Both the position numbers and the translations under genes were made by a program. From Maratus speciosus (Eukaryota; Arthropoda; Arachnida; Araneae; Salticidae), in assembly GCA_963932465.1 (NCBI GenBank), contig OZ010786.1, positions 532,769,073 to 532,833,072 of the forward strand: a stretch of 64,000 nt of DNA. Direction: 5' to 3'. Below, one piece after another: positions 42,811-54,990 of the stretch. How positions within the stretch are numbered: the first letter of the stretch is position 1; each line of letters starts with the position of its first letter. The notes under the pieces were generated by a model. That model saw nothing but the letters and a program-made list of their open reading frames with translations, was not told where the DNA came from and made no database searches.

Positions 42811-44090
42811 TTCTTAATTTTATTTGAATAATTAAGTAAATTTTCTAGCAGAATTATTTTAATTAATAGATTGAAATTTTTATATGTGTTAAATTTTTAT
42901 CCTCACAAATAAAAAAATATCTCTATATTATAAATATTAAATACATATTTATGTGTGTTTTCTGTGTTTTCAGTTTTACGTAGAAACTACTGTGCGCAAC
43001 TATGCGCGGTTTTCAGTTCTCATATAATTCATACGTTGTATTGTTTAGTCGCACGCTCAGTCAACTGGGTTAAAATCTGAATGAATATCGTGATATCTCT
43101 TTCAAATCTTTCAATAAATGGGACTCTCAGTCAACATACTTAGCCAGGCAGGGCTTGTTGTGCTCAAGATATTAGATAATTAGATAGGTCTCCCTGTCTG
43201 GTCAGAACTTGAACTTGATAAGATTTTAAGACATATTAAAGTGATACAAATATTTCTAAGCATATTAAAGTGGATTACATTAGTTAATTTCATATGACAT
43301 ATGATACACGGTTCATTTTTAAAACTAGGAAACAAATAATAAAAAAAATTCTCTTGAGTGCTTGCATCCTGTTTTATAAGTAGGTGTGGAAGTATACAAA
43401 GACAAGTAAAAAGCATAAGGTAAAACCGGGAGCCAACCAATCGCCTAATGTTACGGCACTATTTAACGGTTAAGGGAAAAGATATAATGAGGTTGTGAAG
43501 GCCTAAAATGTTAGACTGCGTCCTCAGGAAAATAAAAAAACTAGGATTATAAAAGGAAAATAATATTGTAAATGTAATGAATTTTTACATAGTGAAAACT
43601 GTGCTACCAGGAATTGAATAGTAGAATTTGAGATGGTGCATGTAAAAAATAAATATTTTAAGCAGAAGAAAAGGAAAATAAATATAAAAAAAGAACAAAT
43701 CTAAAATATGCTTATCTATACACATAGATATGCAATAATAAATACTTTTCGCCATTTTACCTTAATTAATTTATTGAAATTTCTTATAATATCTACCTGT
43801 ATTTTAATAATATCTTTAAAATATCAATTATGTTTTTAAAAACATGCCTTTAATCAGCGCATTATTTTATTATTATTAAAAAAAATTCTTAAATTGCTAA
43901 AAGCTACACTTCTTTGTAAAAAACCCTAATCTACTTATTCCTTCATATTTTGATATATTAAATTTTATTTTCTTTCGAATGTTTATTAATACCATTTTTA
44001 TTTTTATTGAAATATTTATTCGATATCCCAACATTCCTTGCGAGTCTAATCATTTCACTTTTTATATTTTCGGCTATACAAAAAAGAGTC
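42811..44090. other. AT-rich spacer
   Basis: A stretch around 42960-43160 is less AT-rich (CTGTGCGCAACTATGCGCGG) but lacks an open frame. The 86-codon minus frame 43180-43440 has no recognised domain. CTACCAGGAATTGAATAGTA (43604) faintly resembles an inverted tRNA T arm but has no partner A box. Confidence 0.4.
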
Positions 44091-44094
44091 TTGT

Positions 44095-44300
44095 GACTGT
44101 GTCAAATTTTACACACCCTGTGCATCCTTTTCAACCAATCGCTAAGCGCGCCTTCCCCTAGATTCCCCCCTAACTTGAGTTTGTTTGGCTCTGGCGTAGT
44201 GCATGTCAGCGTACTTTTGCCCGTTTTCTGATATTTATACAGCTTACACAGACCAGGAGAGAGAGCTTGGTCGCTTTTTAGTATGCTAACAAACACATGT
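44095..44300. other. GC-richer island with CCAAT-like motif
   Basis: Positions 44110-44290 are clearly more GC-rich than their surroundings and contain CAACCAATCGCTAAGCGCGC (CCAAT-box-like), CCTTCCCCTAGATTCCCCCC and a TATTTATACAG (44230-44240). It could be a relic promoter or an unrecognised element. A 64-codon minus frame (44102-44296) overlaps it without a known domain. Confidence 0.3.
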
Positions 44301-45931
44301 CACTTGTTGAGTTATTTTTAAAATGGTTTAGTTCTAGTATGTTTTAACATCTTCTTTCTTTGCTATAATGGGTACGGCCCAGATAAGAGTTTCAACTGGA
44401 TGACTAATGGAATTTTGCTGACAAGTGAATTTCAATAAATTCGTTTACGATTAAGTTGTCTCATTTTGATCGAAAGGGCAATCCTTCAGGATGACTTCAT
44501 TCATGTTTTCCATCGTTAGCCATTTACGACTGCAAAATAAATATACTACGGAATAATTACTGGTTGGAAATGAGATGGCATGTGTTTATCATCGCAATTT
44601 ACATTAATATTGACAAGTATAACGTATATAATTTTAGCACATATAAAATAATGGAAAATAACTTTAATTGTATTATCTAATGATAGAGCGCAGCATTATA
44701 TATGATCTAAATGGTGTGAAGTGCTATATTATAATCTAATTGAACATTAGCACACTGTTTTCCTTAAATCCATGGATGTATAAGTAGTCTTATACTAATA
44801 TAATTTCTGTCTACATGTGCAAATCATTTTTAACACTGCTGCTTAAAAATTGTTGTTTCATTACTGATTTTGGTAATTTATCAGGAGGCAGATGTTTGCT
44901 TTAATCAATTATATATTTTTTCTCTTGTTATTTCTCGCATATTTGTTTCTCGATTTACTGTGCAACATCTCCCAGATTTCGTATTTTTTACATTACTATG
45001 GATAATGCAAGGATGAAATCGTTCATATTACATGCAAAGTAAGGTACTTTGGCCCTGACGATTCTGTTTTGGTTCAACAAATATGTCTTTTTTTTTCAAT
45101 ATTCCTAATATGCTTATGATATTAGCGTTTTACTATATTTTTATTCCTTGTCTCTATTGATATGATAATATATTTTGACAATTTTTTCATAAAGGTTAAA
45201 ACTTCTTTTTTAATTTGCTTATTCAAATTGCAAGTGATCATTTGTGTCCATTTATGTTTGTTTGTAAGGCTTATGTGTATATATATACATCCCTCAATCT
45301 CTATCACTCTCTCAATATTCCTTTTATCCAATTTTTACTATGTTTGTAAAATCAATGTTAGAATTGTTTAGCTGATCAGAATTTATTATTTATACTTTCA
45401 GAATCCTTCTTGGTAATTTTTGTAATTTTTATTAATGGTTACATATATCTATTTATATATATGTAGCTTTAACAAGACATGAAATACCCCAAAATGCTAT
45501 AAAATACTTGAACAGATACGTAACACAACTAAAAGGGTCTCCATTTATCTATCTTACATCACTAATATAATGTAGAAGCATATTTGTTTTCTCTCATTAA
45601 ATAAGGATAATAATCTTCTTAAGACTTGTTTCGAAAACCAAAGGACTTTCCCTGAAAAAAAAAAAAAAATGATATAATCATCTCATCGATCACCGTGAAC
45701 GGTGAATCAATGATGGTTTGTGAATCTTTATACTTCATTGAGTTGAGATATTAAATGTATTCATTTTAACACATATATCATTCATGCCTGAAAGAAAATT
45801 TATTCATTTTCATTTTGTAAAATATTACATTGATTTTACAAGATTTCAATTTCTTACTATTTAAATACTTATGTTATTCTATTATCTGACTATCTTTAAT
45901 TTATTTTAAACTTATGGATAGATTCTAAACC
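44301..45931. other. AT-rich spacer
   Basis: Overlapping open frames on both strands at 45122-45371 are typical of AT-rich non-coding DNA. No gene or repeat unit is supported. Confidence 0.5.
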
Positions 45932-45935
45932 TTAA

Positions 45936-46137
45936 AGACCCGATGCATTTGTAAACGAAGCTAGTCATGCCTGTAGAAAGTAAACCATGGACTGAAACCA
46001 CTACCCATTGATAAAAAATGATACTTTACTCTATCTCCAAACCAGAACGATCGCTTGATTCGAATTTTTATTATATACAACTCAGAAGAAAAAAAATTAA
46101 ATGAATGTTTAACCTGCACGATCGTGCGGGTTGGGTC
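45936..46137. mobile_element. Possible TTAA-flanked MITE (~202 bp)
   Basis: TTAA at 45932-45935 is followed by AGACCCGATGCA. At the other side, GGTTGGGTC precedes TTAA (46138-46141), so both ends carry GACCC inverted. A perfect GCACGATCGTGC palindrome lies at 46116-46127 near the right end. TTAA flanks suggest a piggyBac-like target, but ends do not begin with CCC, so confidence is limited. Confidence 0.4.
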
Positions 46138-46141
46138 TTAA

Positions 46142-47046
46142 AGGGCTAAAATAACTTTTAATTACATTTCATATCTATATACATAAAAATACCTTTAAAT
46201 GATTTTCGCTAATAATAATTCATTTCGGTCAGACTGGTGACAAACTAAATGCTATGTGTCTCTGTTTGTATTTCAGATATGGTTTGTAAATACTAAAATT
46301 GTTCTAAGTACCAGATCTGTTAATCGTAAATTTTCAACTTCCTGCTGTTTACATAACTTGTGCAATTCTGAAGAGCTTCTATAATTTTCTACTTCCAATC
46401 TTTACTTGACGGAATGTACCTCTCAATTTTGAAAATTATGCTTAAAAATTAAACTTCAAATAAGATACTTTTGACTCCTAATTTAAAACTATTCATAACT
46501 ACAAGTTTTTTAAGTATTAAAAATTTGCTTTATAAATAAGATTGACTTTTGAGTGTGTAGTATATATCCAACGCAGTGATACCAAGTGTTTTATTTAAAA
46601 AAAAGAAAACCATTCGCTGATCGCAAAAGAAATAAACCCAATATAAGGTAAAACTGAGAGAGATCGCGCGGTAAGGGAGATGCCTAAAAAAAAATAAAGA
46701 AAGAAAGAAAGAAAAAAAAAGAAAAAAAAACTTGATGGGAAGGAGTAGGGTGCGTGCGCAGCGACTCAAGATTGTTGTACAGCAGCATTAGTGCAATGTC
46801 TACATGAATGTACACATTGAATGAGCACATGAATGTGCTCCAAGCGTCCAGAATAAAGCATTGCTCTTTTATTTCGTTTTTCCAAAGTAAGTGCTTGAAT
46901 TTTCATAACTGTTCGTCAGAATTCATGTAGAATGTCAGTAGTACAAAATATTTTGAACTTAAACGATTTAATATAAAATACTGACCTAGAATATGGATGC
47001 GAATTAACAATTCATTCTGTAAGTGACCATGGTTAAATAAAAGGCC
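46142..47046. other. AT-rich spacer with A/G-rich tract 46686-46731
   Basis: An (AAAG)n/poly(A) tract is the only distinct feature. The 79-codon minus frame 46530-46769 reads through it and is low-complexity. Confidence 0.45.
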
Positions 47047-48197
47047 GCGCAATCTATCCTACCAAAATAGGAAAGTTTGCGCATCTGCTACTTAGGAGAG
47101 ATGGAGCATTTCCGCAAAAGTTTCAGTGCTAGGAGAGATTACGCATCTTATTGGTAAATTTGCATGAGTTACAAAATTCGTGCAAAGCATATGAATGAAT
47201 CAATTTTGAAATAATTTCGGAAAAACACATAATTATCGAAACTAAATTTGGCAACAAATTAATTTGCAAAAACAGTCTTTTGTGGATAAAATTTTTATTA
47301 ATAATTTTTTAATACAGTTGTTATTAAATTAATTTTATGTAATTGTTTTTGTTAATAAATTAATTAAATATTTAAATATTTATTTTAATTTATGAACAAT
47401 TAATTTGCTAATAAAAAATTTTGTTAATTAAAATAAATTGCTAATATCACTTACAATGTTTTGTAAAAGCTTTCACCCATTATAGAAGTTTAATACCATC
47501 AAAGTAAAAAGAAACAGAGTGCAAATAATGCTACTGACCACAAAATATACATGAAAAAAGATTTAAGAAGAATACCGCTACAAATAAATAAATAAATAAA
47601 TGAATAAATAAAATACAAAAATAAAAACAGCTGAAGATTCCAGAAAAAGTGGTATAAACGAAGGTCAATGAGGATGAGTGCATTGAATGACTGGAACTGT
47701 ACCAGGTGTCAACTTCGACCACTGACTGGATTCAAAGTATTGCTTATGGTAGGTGATTTTACGAAAATTGCATGATTTACAACAATAAGTGCATCAGTTG
47801 TGGACAACAACTTTGGTTAGCATACAAAATACATCGAAACTATGGAAATTAAAATTGTGTAATTTTCAAATAAAACGTGTTATCAAGTAGATAATTGATA
47901 TTTTGTAATCTTAGTAGGGATTGCTTTTACTGATATTTCAATTGTCTTCTTAAATTATAATTCTTTAACTGTTGTTAAAATTCTTTCTTTTCTTATTATC
48001 TAAACATTAGGTTGAAATATTCGCTCATAATACAATAATATTTACTCACAAAAACCTTACAACAATGGCATTTAAGTGTAATTATTAACATTAACAATTT
48101 AATTGTACTTACTATTAATTACAATCTCTACTACCATTTGCGCAATCTCTCCTACCCATGTGCGCAATCATACCAACACTGTAAAGAGAGATTGCGC
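47047..48197. mobile_element. Candidate 1.15-kb TIR element with subterminal repeats
   Basis: The left end is GCGCAATCTATCCTACC. The right end, inverted, is GCGCAATCTCTCTTTAC. Just inside both ends the same motif recurs in both orientations: TAGGAGAGATGGAGC and TAGGAGAGATTACGC at left (47093, 47131); CAATCTCTACTACC, GCGCAATCTCTCCTACC and GCGCAATCATACC at right (48122-48174). Multiple short subterminal copies are a feature of hAT and CACTA-type ends. The interior is AT-rich with a (TAAA)n run (47582-47613) and no transposase. Confidence 0.6.
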
Positions 48198-48349
48198 AAA
48201 ATAGTTTTCTTGGATTTATTACTGATGTTCTATTAAATTACAGCATAAGAACAAAATAACAACGGAAATGCATAAAAAACAAATGGAGTGAAAAGTGTCA
48301 TACATAGTTTAGCAAAAAATTAATGTTTACATATTTTATTATTATTCTT

Positions 48350-48570
48350 TTGAAATTAAAATTGAAACATTTAAAATCCGTGACTTTTACTTTTTCTTTA
48401 TTTATAAAAAGGAAAAGAAAAGTAAAATAATAAATAATACAATAAACCATGACATTTAATTAACATAAAAATGTTGGCGAGAATTGCGCCCTCTACTTGC
48501 AAATACCAATAATTCTTTGCGATCATGGCAACTTTTATGTAGTTTTAATTGAAAAAATAATTTTGATTAA
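48350..48570 (+). repeat. Dispersed repeat family R2, copy 2
   Basis: Matches 10080-10420 in order and orientation, including GGCGAGAATTGCGCCCT and ATGTAGTTTTAATTGAAAAA. Shortly after, 48669-48685 (TTGGCGATTTATCACC) is the inverse of GTGATAAATCGCCAAA at 10050, also next to copy 1. Confidence 0.75.
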
Positions 48571-50155
48571 AAATGGTCGCCTTGCGCGATGAGGTCAGCT
48601 CGTAATTTGTTATGACAGTCACATGACTTAGATAATTATCATATAGAGAAATGATGGCGATGGAACATATTTGGCGATTTATCACCTGCGACCGTCTAAC
48701 ATTAAAGTACCAAAATGTTTGTCTGGCATATAAAAAGCGAAGCCGTCAGCACGGAAATGTTGATGCCAGTTACATGACATAGGCTATTGTTATAGAGATT
48801 AAAACAAAAATTATTGGAAATACAAAATACTTTTAAAGAATTAATTTAACCCTTAACAAACCAATGCCTACATATAAACAGTATTGGCACCCTTAACCAA
48901 ATTTATTTTAAGAAACACTTTTTAAGAAAAACTTTGACATGTGCAAGAGATATCTACAAAAAGTTTACTTTTGAAATATAGTTGTGCGAATACCATATAG
49001 AAATAAAATCATGTATTTAAATCTCTGAAAAGTTAAGGGTTATTTTTTTTTTCAAATCGTGTATACGCTTCTAATTATGCAATTGGTAAGTATTTATTCT
49101 ATTACTTTCTGAAATGTAAACTCGTAAAGAAAAAAATTCTTTCATAAACCATAAATGACTTTGACACCACTTCTATTTCGTATGGGCGGTGGCAGTAGAA
49201 ATTATTATATTACATTAACAAAAAATAAGATGCAGTATAGCTACCTTACTTTATCTTAAATAGGGGCCACAAACTTTAATAATACTCATTACTTCAAATG
49301 GACATAGCACTTCATACATTAGTAGAAAGCAATGTTTAATAAAACTCTGTACTACAAGACATATTGTTATTTAAGGGATGGCTGTACATATTCACATAGT
49401 AAAGAACGGCAAAAAAAAAAATCCGCGTGTGAAAACATTGATAGCAAACTCTTCATCACTCCCCGCCTCTCATAAAAACTCCTGGGGAAAAAAGCAAGGC
49501 AGCCTGCATTCCGCACTTTCTCCAAAGCGATACTCCAAAGCACACTGTGGAAAACTTATCGCAAGAGATGATGGGAGAAAACTATTTGGCAGTCGCTATA
49601 ATTAAGAACTATCGTCTAGTGCTGCCATCTAGCATCATAATATTTAAATATTATTAAATAGGATGATGTGGATCCAAGCAAACTTTGTTTAAGTCAAAAT
49701 ACTTTATATTTTATTTCTAGATCATAGCAAAACGAGTAAATAACAAAGCAGTACACGCACATGCGCTTATCTATAACTGTCTAAGTTAAAAAAATCTGCA
49801 TAATAATCACTTATTAAACATATTAAGTTAAATAATGCTATAAACAGTCACCAAAGAAGATGGAAAAAAAAACAGTTTTATATAGGTAAGTAGAAAACTT
49901 AAAACTACTATCGAAGAACATATAGCAGGCATCAAATACAATAGAAGAACCACAGCTTTCGCCAGATTATGCAGAGAAGAACCTATACAGGTCAATTTAA
50001 AAAAATAGCAAATTAATGTACGCATCCAGATTTTATTTACCATCCATTATCCTAGAATCAATAGAGATACTTTTACGCAACAACAATATTTGCAAAGATT
50101 CAATGTCTCTTGATTTACGCAAAATTTGGAAAAAAGATGCTATGTAATTTTAGTA
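48571..50155. other. AT-rich spacer
   Basis: A 75-codon plus frame (49378-49605) lies in a GC-richer patch (49420-49640). It is rich in Lys/Ser, has no domain that I recognise and no splice context, so it is not called a gene. Confidence 0.4.
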
Positions 50156-50159
50156 ACAA

Positions 50160-50410
50160 TAGTTAAAATTAATCCACGCTCGCAAATAGCCACGATACTT
50201 TTATTTTCATTTTATGTTTTACAGTGTTTTTCATTATGCGTGTTGTCTCATGACATTGTTTACCATGTTATTGTTTTGTTAAATTACATGAAAATTAATC
50301 CACGCACGCAAATAGCTAATTTAATTTTAATTTAATTTTTGGGTTGCAATGTTTTTCATTATGCATCATGTCTCGTGACATGTTTTACTATGTTTATTGT
50401 TTTTAAATTA
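50160..50410 (+). repeat. Direct tandem duplication, ~126-bp unit
   Basis: 'AAAATTAATCCACGCWCGCA' with 'AATAGC' starts both units (50164, 50290), and each continues to 'TGTTTTTCATTATGCRTSWTGTCTCRTGACAT..GTTTACYATGTT'. Unit 2 runs directly into repeat R4. Confidence 0.88.
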
Positions 50411-50516
50411 TGCGAAAATATTTTCTATCGTAAATGATTTTGAAAATGTCACCGTTTGTGCGACGAAACGATCGTCAATCTAAATAAAGATATTCTATCA
50501 CTTTTTATAGCATTAT
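50355..50516 (+). repeat. Dispersed repeat R4, plus-strand copy
   Basis: Contains ATGCATCATGTCTCGTGACA, AAAATATTTTCTATCGTAAA, TGAAAATGTCACCGTTTGTG, CGACGAAACGATCGTCAATC, TAAATAAAGATATTCTATCA. Reverse complement of 17325-17490 with few differences. Confidence 0.8.
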
Positions 50517-52780
50517 TTAACTTAATCTGTTTGAGTTACTCTTTATTTGTGATTTTGTACACCAACACTCCACAACGATTACAGTTCATGCTGTTAAAAT
50601 TTCTAACTGGGATTCTCTTTTATTGGTACCCTGTGCAGAACATGAAGAAGAATACATAAGACATAAGAAACACGAAAATTTTCTATGCTTACTTACATTT
50701 GGCCATAATTATTTTTTGGTACTATTCTCAAATCATTTTATCATCGAAGATGTTTAAAAAAAAAAAAACAGTTACAGGCATTCAGAAAATATTTAAATAT
50801 ACTTTTATTGTGCACCTGAGTAAATGCATCATTTATAAATAATACAAAAACATTTTTAGAATGAGGATTATCTTAGACACACACTAAACAATTTATTATC
50901 AAAACTTTTCTTCCTATCAGAAAATTCATATATTTAAAATATAAGAGTTTTATGAAGTTTATATAAACTGGCATTACACGGCCTCAGCCGCACGTAAAAG
51001 GAGGGTCGTTCATTAAGACTAGAGGCCTAATGAAGCTTTGGAGTAAGATAATTAACAACTTTCCTGCTTATACATACACATTTAAATTCCCGAAGCTTCT
51101 TTGCATAAAGAAATTAATAATTCATTAAGGAGATGAAGGGTTTTTTTTTTTCATCTGATATTTCATGAAGCATAAAATGTATTTGATATTGGTTTAAAGA
51201 ATTGTGTAAGAAAATACCTTGTAAAACGATACGAATTATTGCTATGTATACTTATGTATGATGTTATATTTATATTTATAAATTGTGTTTGAGATAATTT
51301 TATGACACGCTTTTTTACAGAAAGTTTCAGCTGTTTAAATATATCTTTACTTATTGAGGAACTTTATTAATAATGGCATTAGAAATTGGGACTGATTAGT
51401 GAGAAAACATGTAGAAACAAATGAAGGCTAGAGGTGTAGCTGATCCCAAATTTTGTCCGTGATTTGATTTTGTAACGACTTAATATATATTTTAAATATT
51501 GGATAAAATTATGAAAAAATAAATAAATAAAGTTTAAACCTGATTAATTATTAAAAAATCACCATAATTTAATTACAAAAAAAATAGTACTTTTAATGTA
51601 ATTAAATGGCCGTATTCAACGAAATAACCACATTTAAGTTTTTTTAACATTGTCCCAAAAATCCGTATTTTAAGGTATCTTTAACATAAACGTATAAATG
51701 TATGAGTAAAGTAGAATAAAATATCAATCAATGATTGCTATGAATAAAAGTATGTGTTTTATTAAATAGCAAAAAAGCTTATTTAATAAATGCTTAATAA
51801 ATGCTTAAAAATAATTTAATAAATGCTTAATGCGAACATATTAGTATTGACTTATTTAGATCATTTACACTAGATACCTGTATATTCAAGCGTATTGAAT
51901 ATTACGTATTCATTTTCTTTCATTCTATAGGCGGTAACTTTATAATTATTAAATCTTCCATAAAGCAAAAAATGTACTTAATGATACAGTTCAAAGTAAT
52001 ATAAAGATTAGAGCTTTTCAGTATGTTGTAAAGTTTATTTTAAGAAATTTTTTTAGTTAAGTTTTAAAAGAAATTTAATTAATGCGATAAGGAGGGATAA
52101 AGCTAAAGTAACTAATCATTTTATCAGGCACTTTAATGAATAAAAAAGTTTACAAACTTCAGACAAATTTTACTATGAAAACTTTTTTAATTATTAAACT
52201 TTCACCACAAAATATTATGCAGATTAATAACGCTAATAAAGTTTCAAATTATAGAATTTCCTTTTAATAGAGCTAATGTTCGACGCATTATATCTGCGTT
52301 GCTTTCAAAGTCGGAATATTTATATGATTAAAAAGGTTGTAGAAAAAATTTTGAATTCTAAATGTATTAATTGTTCATATCCTCAATTTCTTTAAACATT
52401 GCGACAAAATCATAATTCAATATTTACGCACCATTTTACAACATAAAAATGCTATACGAATAATGCTTAAAGGTTCAAATAATAATACAGGAAAACAATT
52501 GCTAATAGTATGACAATATTCTTTCAAATACGTAATATTTATGTACGCTATTTGATGAAGATTTATGTGGATTGCAAAAAATAAAATATATTTAAAATGG
52601 AAATTTCTACAGAAACATTTCATAATTTTTAATGATTTTTTTAATAATAGCAGGTTATTTCCTGTTAGCCGGGAGCTACTGATCGCCAAAATTTCGCCAA
52701 AAATTGCTCGTCAAATGCTTCTGCATCAGTCTGTAAAATATTTCAAATATATGCGCAGCAGTTCGCAGTCATGTCCAACA
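50517..52780. other. AT-rich spacer
   Basis: Open frames at 50456-50659, 52417-52689 and 52565-52801 have AT-biased composition without recognisable domains; the last two overlap on opposite strands. Short duplications of 'TTTAATAAATGCTTAA' occur at 51781-51831. No gene supported. Confidence 0.5.
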
Positions 52781-52784
52781 AATA

Positions 52785-52935
52785 AGAGTGAAATATGTTA
52801 GCCATGTATCGTTCGGATAGTTTAACAGGTAAAGCACTGGCACGGCACGACACGTATCCGGGATCGTTTCCTGATCTGAACATTTGTCGCTCTGTTGGAA
52901 CAAACATCAACTGTGCTACCCCAGCCTCGAATGTA
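52785..52935 (+). repeat. tRNA-derived SINE, second copy of the 19778 family
   Basis: The tRNA-like core 52811-52882 aligns to 19823-19894. The acceptor stem GTTCGGA/TCTGAAC keeps pairing through a compensated change (C-G to T-A at the third pair). The D stem is weakened, the anticodon stem partly broken, and the T arm decayed (CCGGG/CCTGA). Flanking module sequences are shared too (GAGTGAAATATGTTAGCCATG; CATTTGTCGCTCT; GTGCTACCCCAGCCTCGAAT). Confidence 0.75.
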
Positions 52936-52939
52936 TATC

Positions 52940-53180
52940 AAATTCCTTAAAAATCCAATCGGTAACCGATGTATGGGCTCTACGCGCCAATTAAACAACA
53001 ACAGGAAAGTATTACTGGATGCATAAAATTCGTTGTGCAGTTGTATCCGAAATTTATGAAATTCGTTAAAACTAAAATTACTAATCGATGTATTTGCACT
53101 ACGAGTCCATGAAACCAAAAATAAAATCACTGGATACATTAATTTTATTGCTAAGCAGTCTCTAAAATGTGTGAAATTCG
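52940..53180 (+). repeat. Tandem ~117-bp repeat following the SINE
   Basis: AAATTCSTTAAAA starts at 52940 and 53059, and AAATTCGTTATTC at 53174 (spacings 119 and 115). Shared parts include AATCGRTGTATKKGCWCTACG and ACTGGATRCATWAAATTYGTTG-like strings. The 105-codon minus frame 52822-53139 spans SINE plus repeat and is not a gene. Confidence 0.7.
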
Positions 53181-54342
53181 TTATTCGATTCGTTATTCGT
53201 AATTCGATTTTTGCATCTCTCTATTCTAAAAAAAAGTAACTACCGCTGTCACCGCCGCCACCGGTTTTCAATTATTTTTTTGTGACCGGAGATCGTTCTT
53301 CGTTAATATTAAGAAACATAATGCATACAAAAATATGAAAATCGGTAGTATTATATAGAAATGTTTGATAAACACGCTGATGCAGACAGTTTTCAAATCG
53401 AAGAATTATTTTAAGAAATATTTAATGCTAAAGTTGGACAAAATCGTTCCACTAAAAAAAGTTTTATAGAAGCAAAAACTATTCATGGGAATTTAATCAA
53501 TTTTAGATCATTTTATACGTTTGAAGTTTCCGGTGTGCAGAGTGTATTTAGTTTTTTAATTTGACTCATTTTTTGAGGTTTTATTTCTATTTTAAATTCA
53601 AATTTTCAGCATTTCTAGACATGTTTTTTACATATTTTAGAAAATGATATTAATTTAAACTGTTACCAACTGTATAAACAGCGCAAACAATAATGTTTGC
53701 TCCAAACAACAACAAAAAAATATTTATACGTGTAAAAAAAATAAAAATTTATTTACACGTGACTATTATAAACAAAAAAAAATATTTGGAATTAGAATTA
53801 AATAATTATGTAACTAAAAACAGGAACTTATTAAAAATTACGTCATAAAACTATATTTACACGTGAATTTTAAGAGAGAAATTGTAAAATAATAAATTCA
53901 TTAACATGCGTTAGAAGTCTTAAATAGGAGTAATTGCGTCATATTTACGTCACATTTCAGTTGTTACATAAAATGAACACAAAAAAATATTGCAAAACAG
54001 TTTAAATTTAGAAATTGCGATAGACATTCATTTGATATATTGAGAGGATACTTTTCAACTATTTTTCTTCGGAAAGCGCAAATAATATTTCACTTCTAAC
54101 AAAAATATTTTCACGTGAATATTAAAAAGAGAAAGAATAGTTTGGTCAAAATTACGTCAGATTAAAAACGATTAATTTAAAATGTCTTATTTCAGAGAAA
54201 TTTCTTTTCGCTTTGTTAAAAAATACCGGAAGACAAAGACTCTGTTTACTTAATTCCTTTTATATTAGCTTATTTTGAAGTGTTTAGCTTATTTTATTTA
54301 ATCAAAGACGAACACAGCGATTTTATCTTTGGTATTACTTAG
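53181..54342. other. AT-rich spacer
   Basis: 'TTTACACGTGA' or 'TTCACGTGAATATT' strings recur (53752, 53849, 54110), which hints at a small repeated module. A short GC patch (53248-53268, CTGTCACCGCCGCCACCGG) stands out. No gene supported. Confidence 0.45.
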
Positions 54343-54611
54343 TTATCCCGTCGACCAAAAAACTATCATCCGCCAAACTATAAGATTAAATTCCAATAAT
54401 GGTTGATCGTCACATTATCTGGACTTTAAGCAAGTTACACGTGTCTACGTCATCAAGTTATTTTTATTTCGACGTTTTATTTGCATTTTTATTAATGTTG
54501 CACTAATTTATTTGTTCTTTCGTTATTTAAAATAAAAATTATGTCAATCTGTATAATTTGGCGAGTGGTTTGACGATTTATATAGTTTGGCGAAATTAGT
54601 CGGTGGGATAA
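54343..54611. mobile_element. ~269-bp MITE with TTATCCC ends
   Basis: The left end is TTATCCCGTCGACCAAA; the right end inverted is TTATCCCACCGACTAAT. Just inside, CCGCCAAACTATA (54371) is mirrored by TATAGTTTGGCGAAATT (54577). Interior is AT-rich and non-coding. Target duplication not resolved. Confidence 0.65.
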
Positions 54612-54869
54612 TCAAGTATTTCCGCAGCGGATTTGGCCTTAAAATTCCACAATCAAAGAGAAATGAATAGAAATCCGGTCATAGGGAGATCGCCACTGTT
54701 TTTTAAATTATAATTCAATCGTCCGAAATCTTTTTAAAGCCAATCAAATTAGCGTACTTTTAGAGTCTGCGGTATATCTGAACGGGGGTTGACGAGCGTA
54801 GCTTGTAGGAGGCAGAGCCCCCTAGGTCTTTAAAAAAATCTTCCTTGCATTTCAATAATATATAAAGAA
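54612..54869. other. Spacer
   Basis: A GC-richer strip, GGGGGTTGACGAGCGTAGCT then TGTAGGAGGCAGAGCCCCC (54784-54823), is not assigned. Confidence 0.4.
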
Positions 54870-54990
54870 TTTTAAGGTTTCGTTCATCTGATGAAACCCT
54901 ATTCTTCTTACTTCTCTGTATGTCTGTTTTCTAGCGATTTTGTTCCCGGAAAGTGTTTAATTTAGATAATTGAAATTTTTCATGAAGAGG
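54870..54990 (-). mobile_element. RTE-type retroposon tail, minus strand
   Basis: Reverse-complemented it reads 'AAAACAGACATACAGAGAAGTAAGAA', 'AATAGGGTTTCATCAGATGA', 'ACGAAACCTTAAAAT', the same order as the tail at 14030-14165 (GACAGACAGAC ... GTACGGAACCCTAAAAA). 'AATTTTTCATG' upstream is also a common companion in such tails. Only the 3' end is present. Confidence 0.45.

Noticed and set aside
49378..49605. 75-codon Lys/Ser-rich plus-strand frame as a small gene
   Set aside because: No domain, no conserved context and no splice or promoter support; left as spacer.
52822..53139. 105-codon minus-strand open frame, longest in the window
   Set aside because: It spans part of a tRNA-derived SINE and a 117-bp tandem repeat; no domain or codon signal.
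54784..54823. GC-rich strip as an RNA gene
   Set aside because: Too short and no supporting fold or box motifs that I could confirm.
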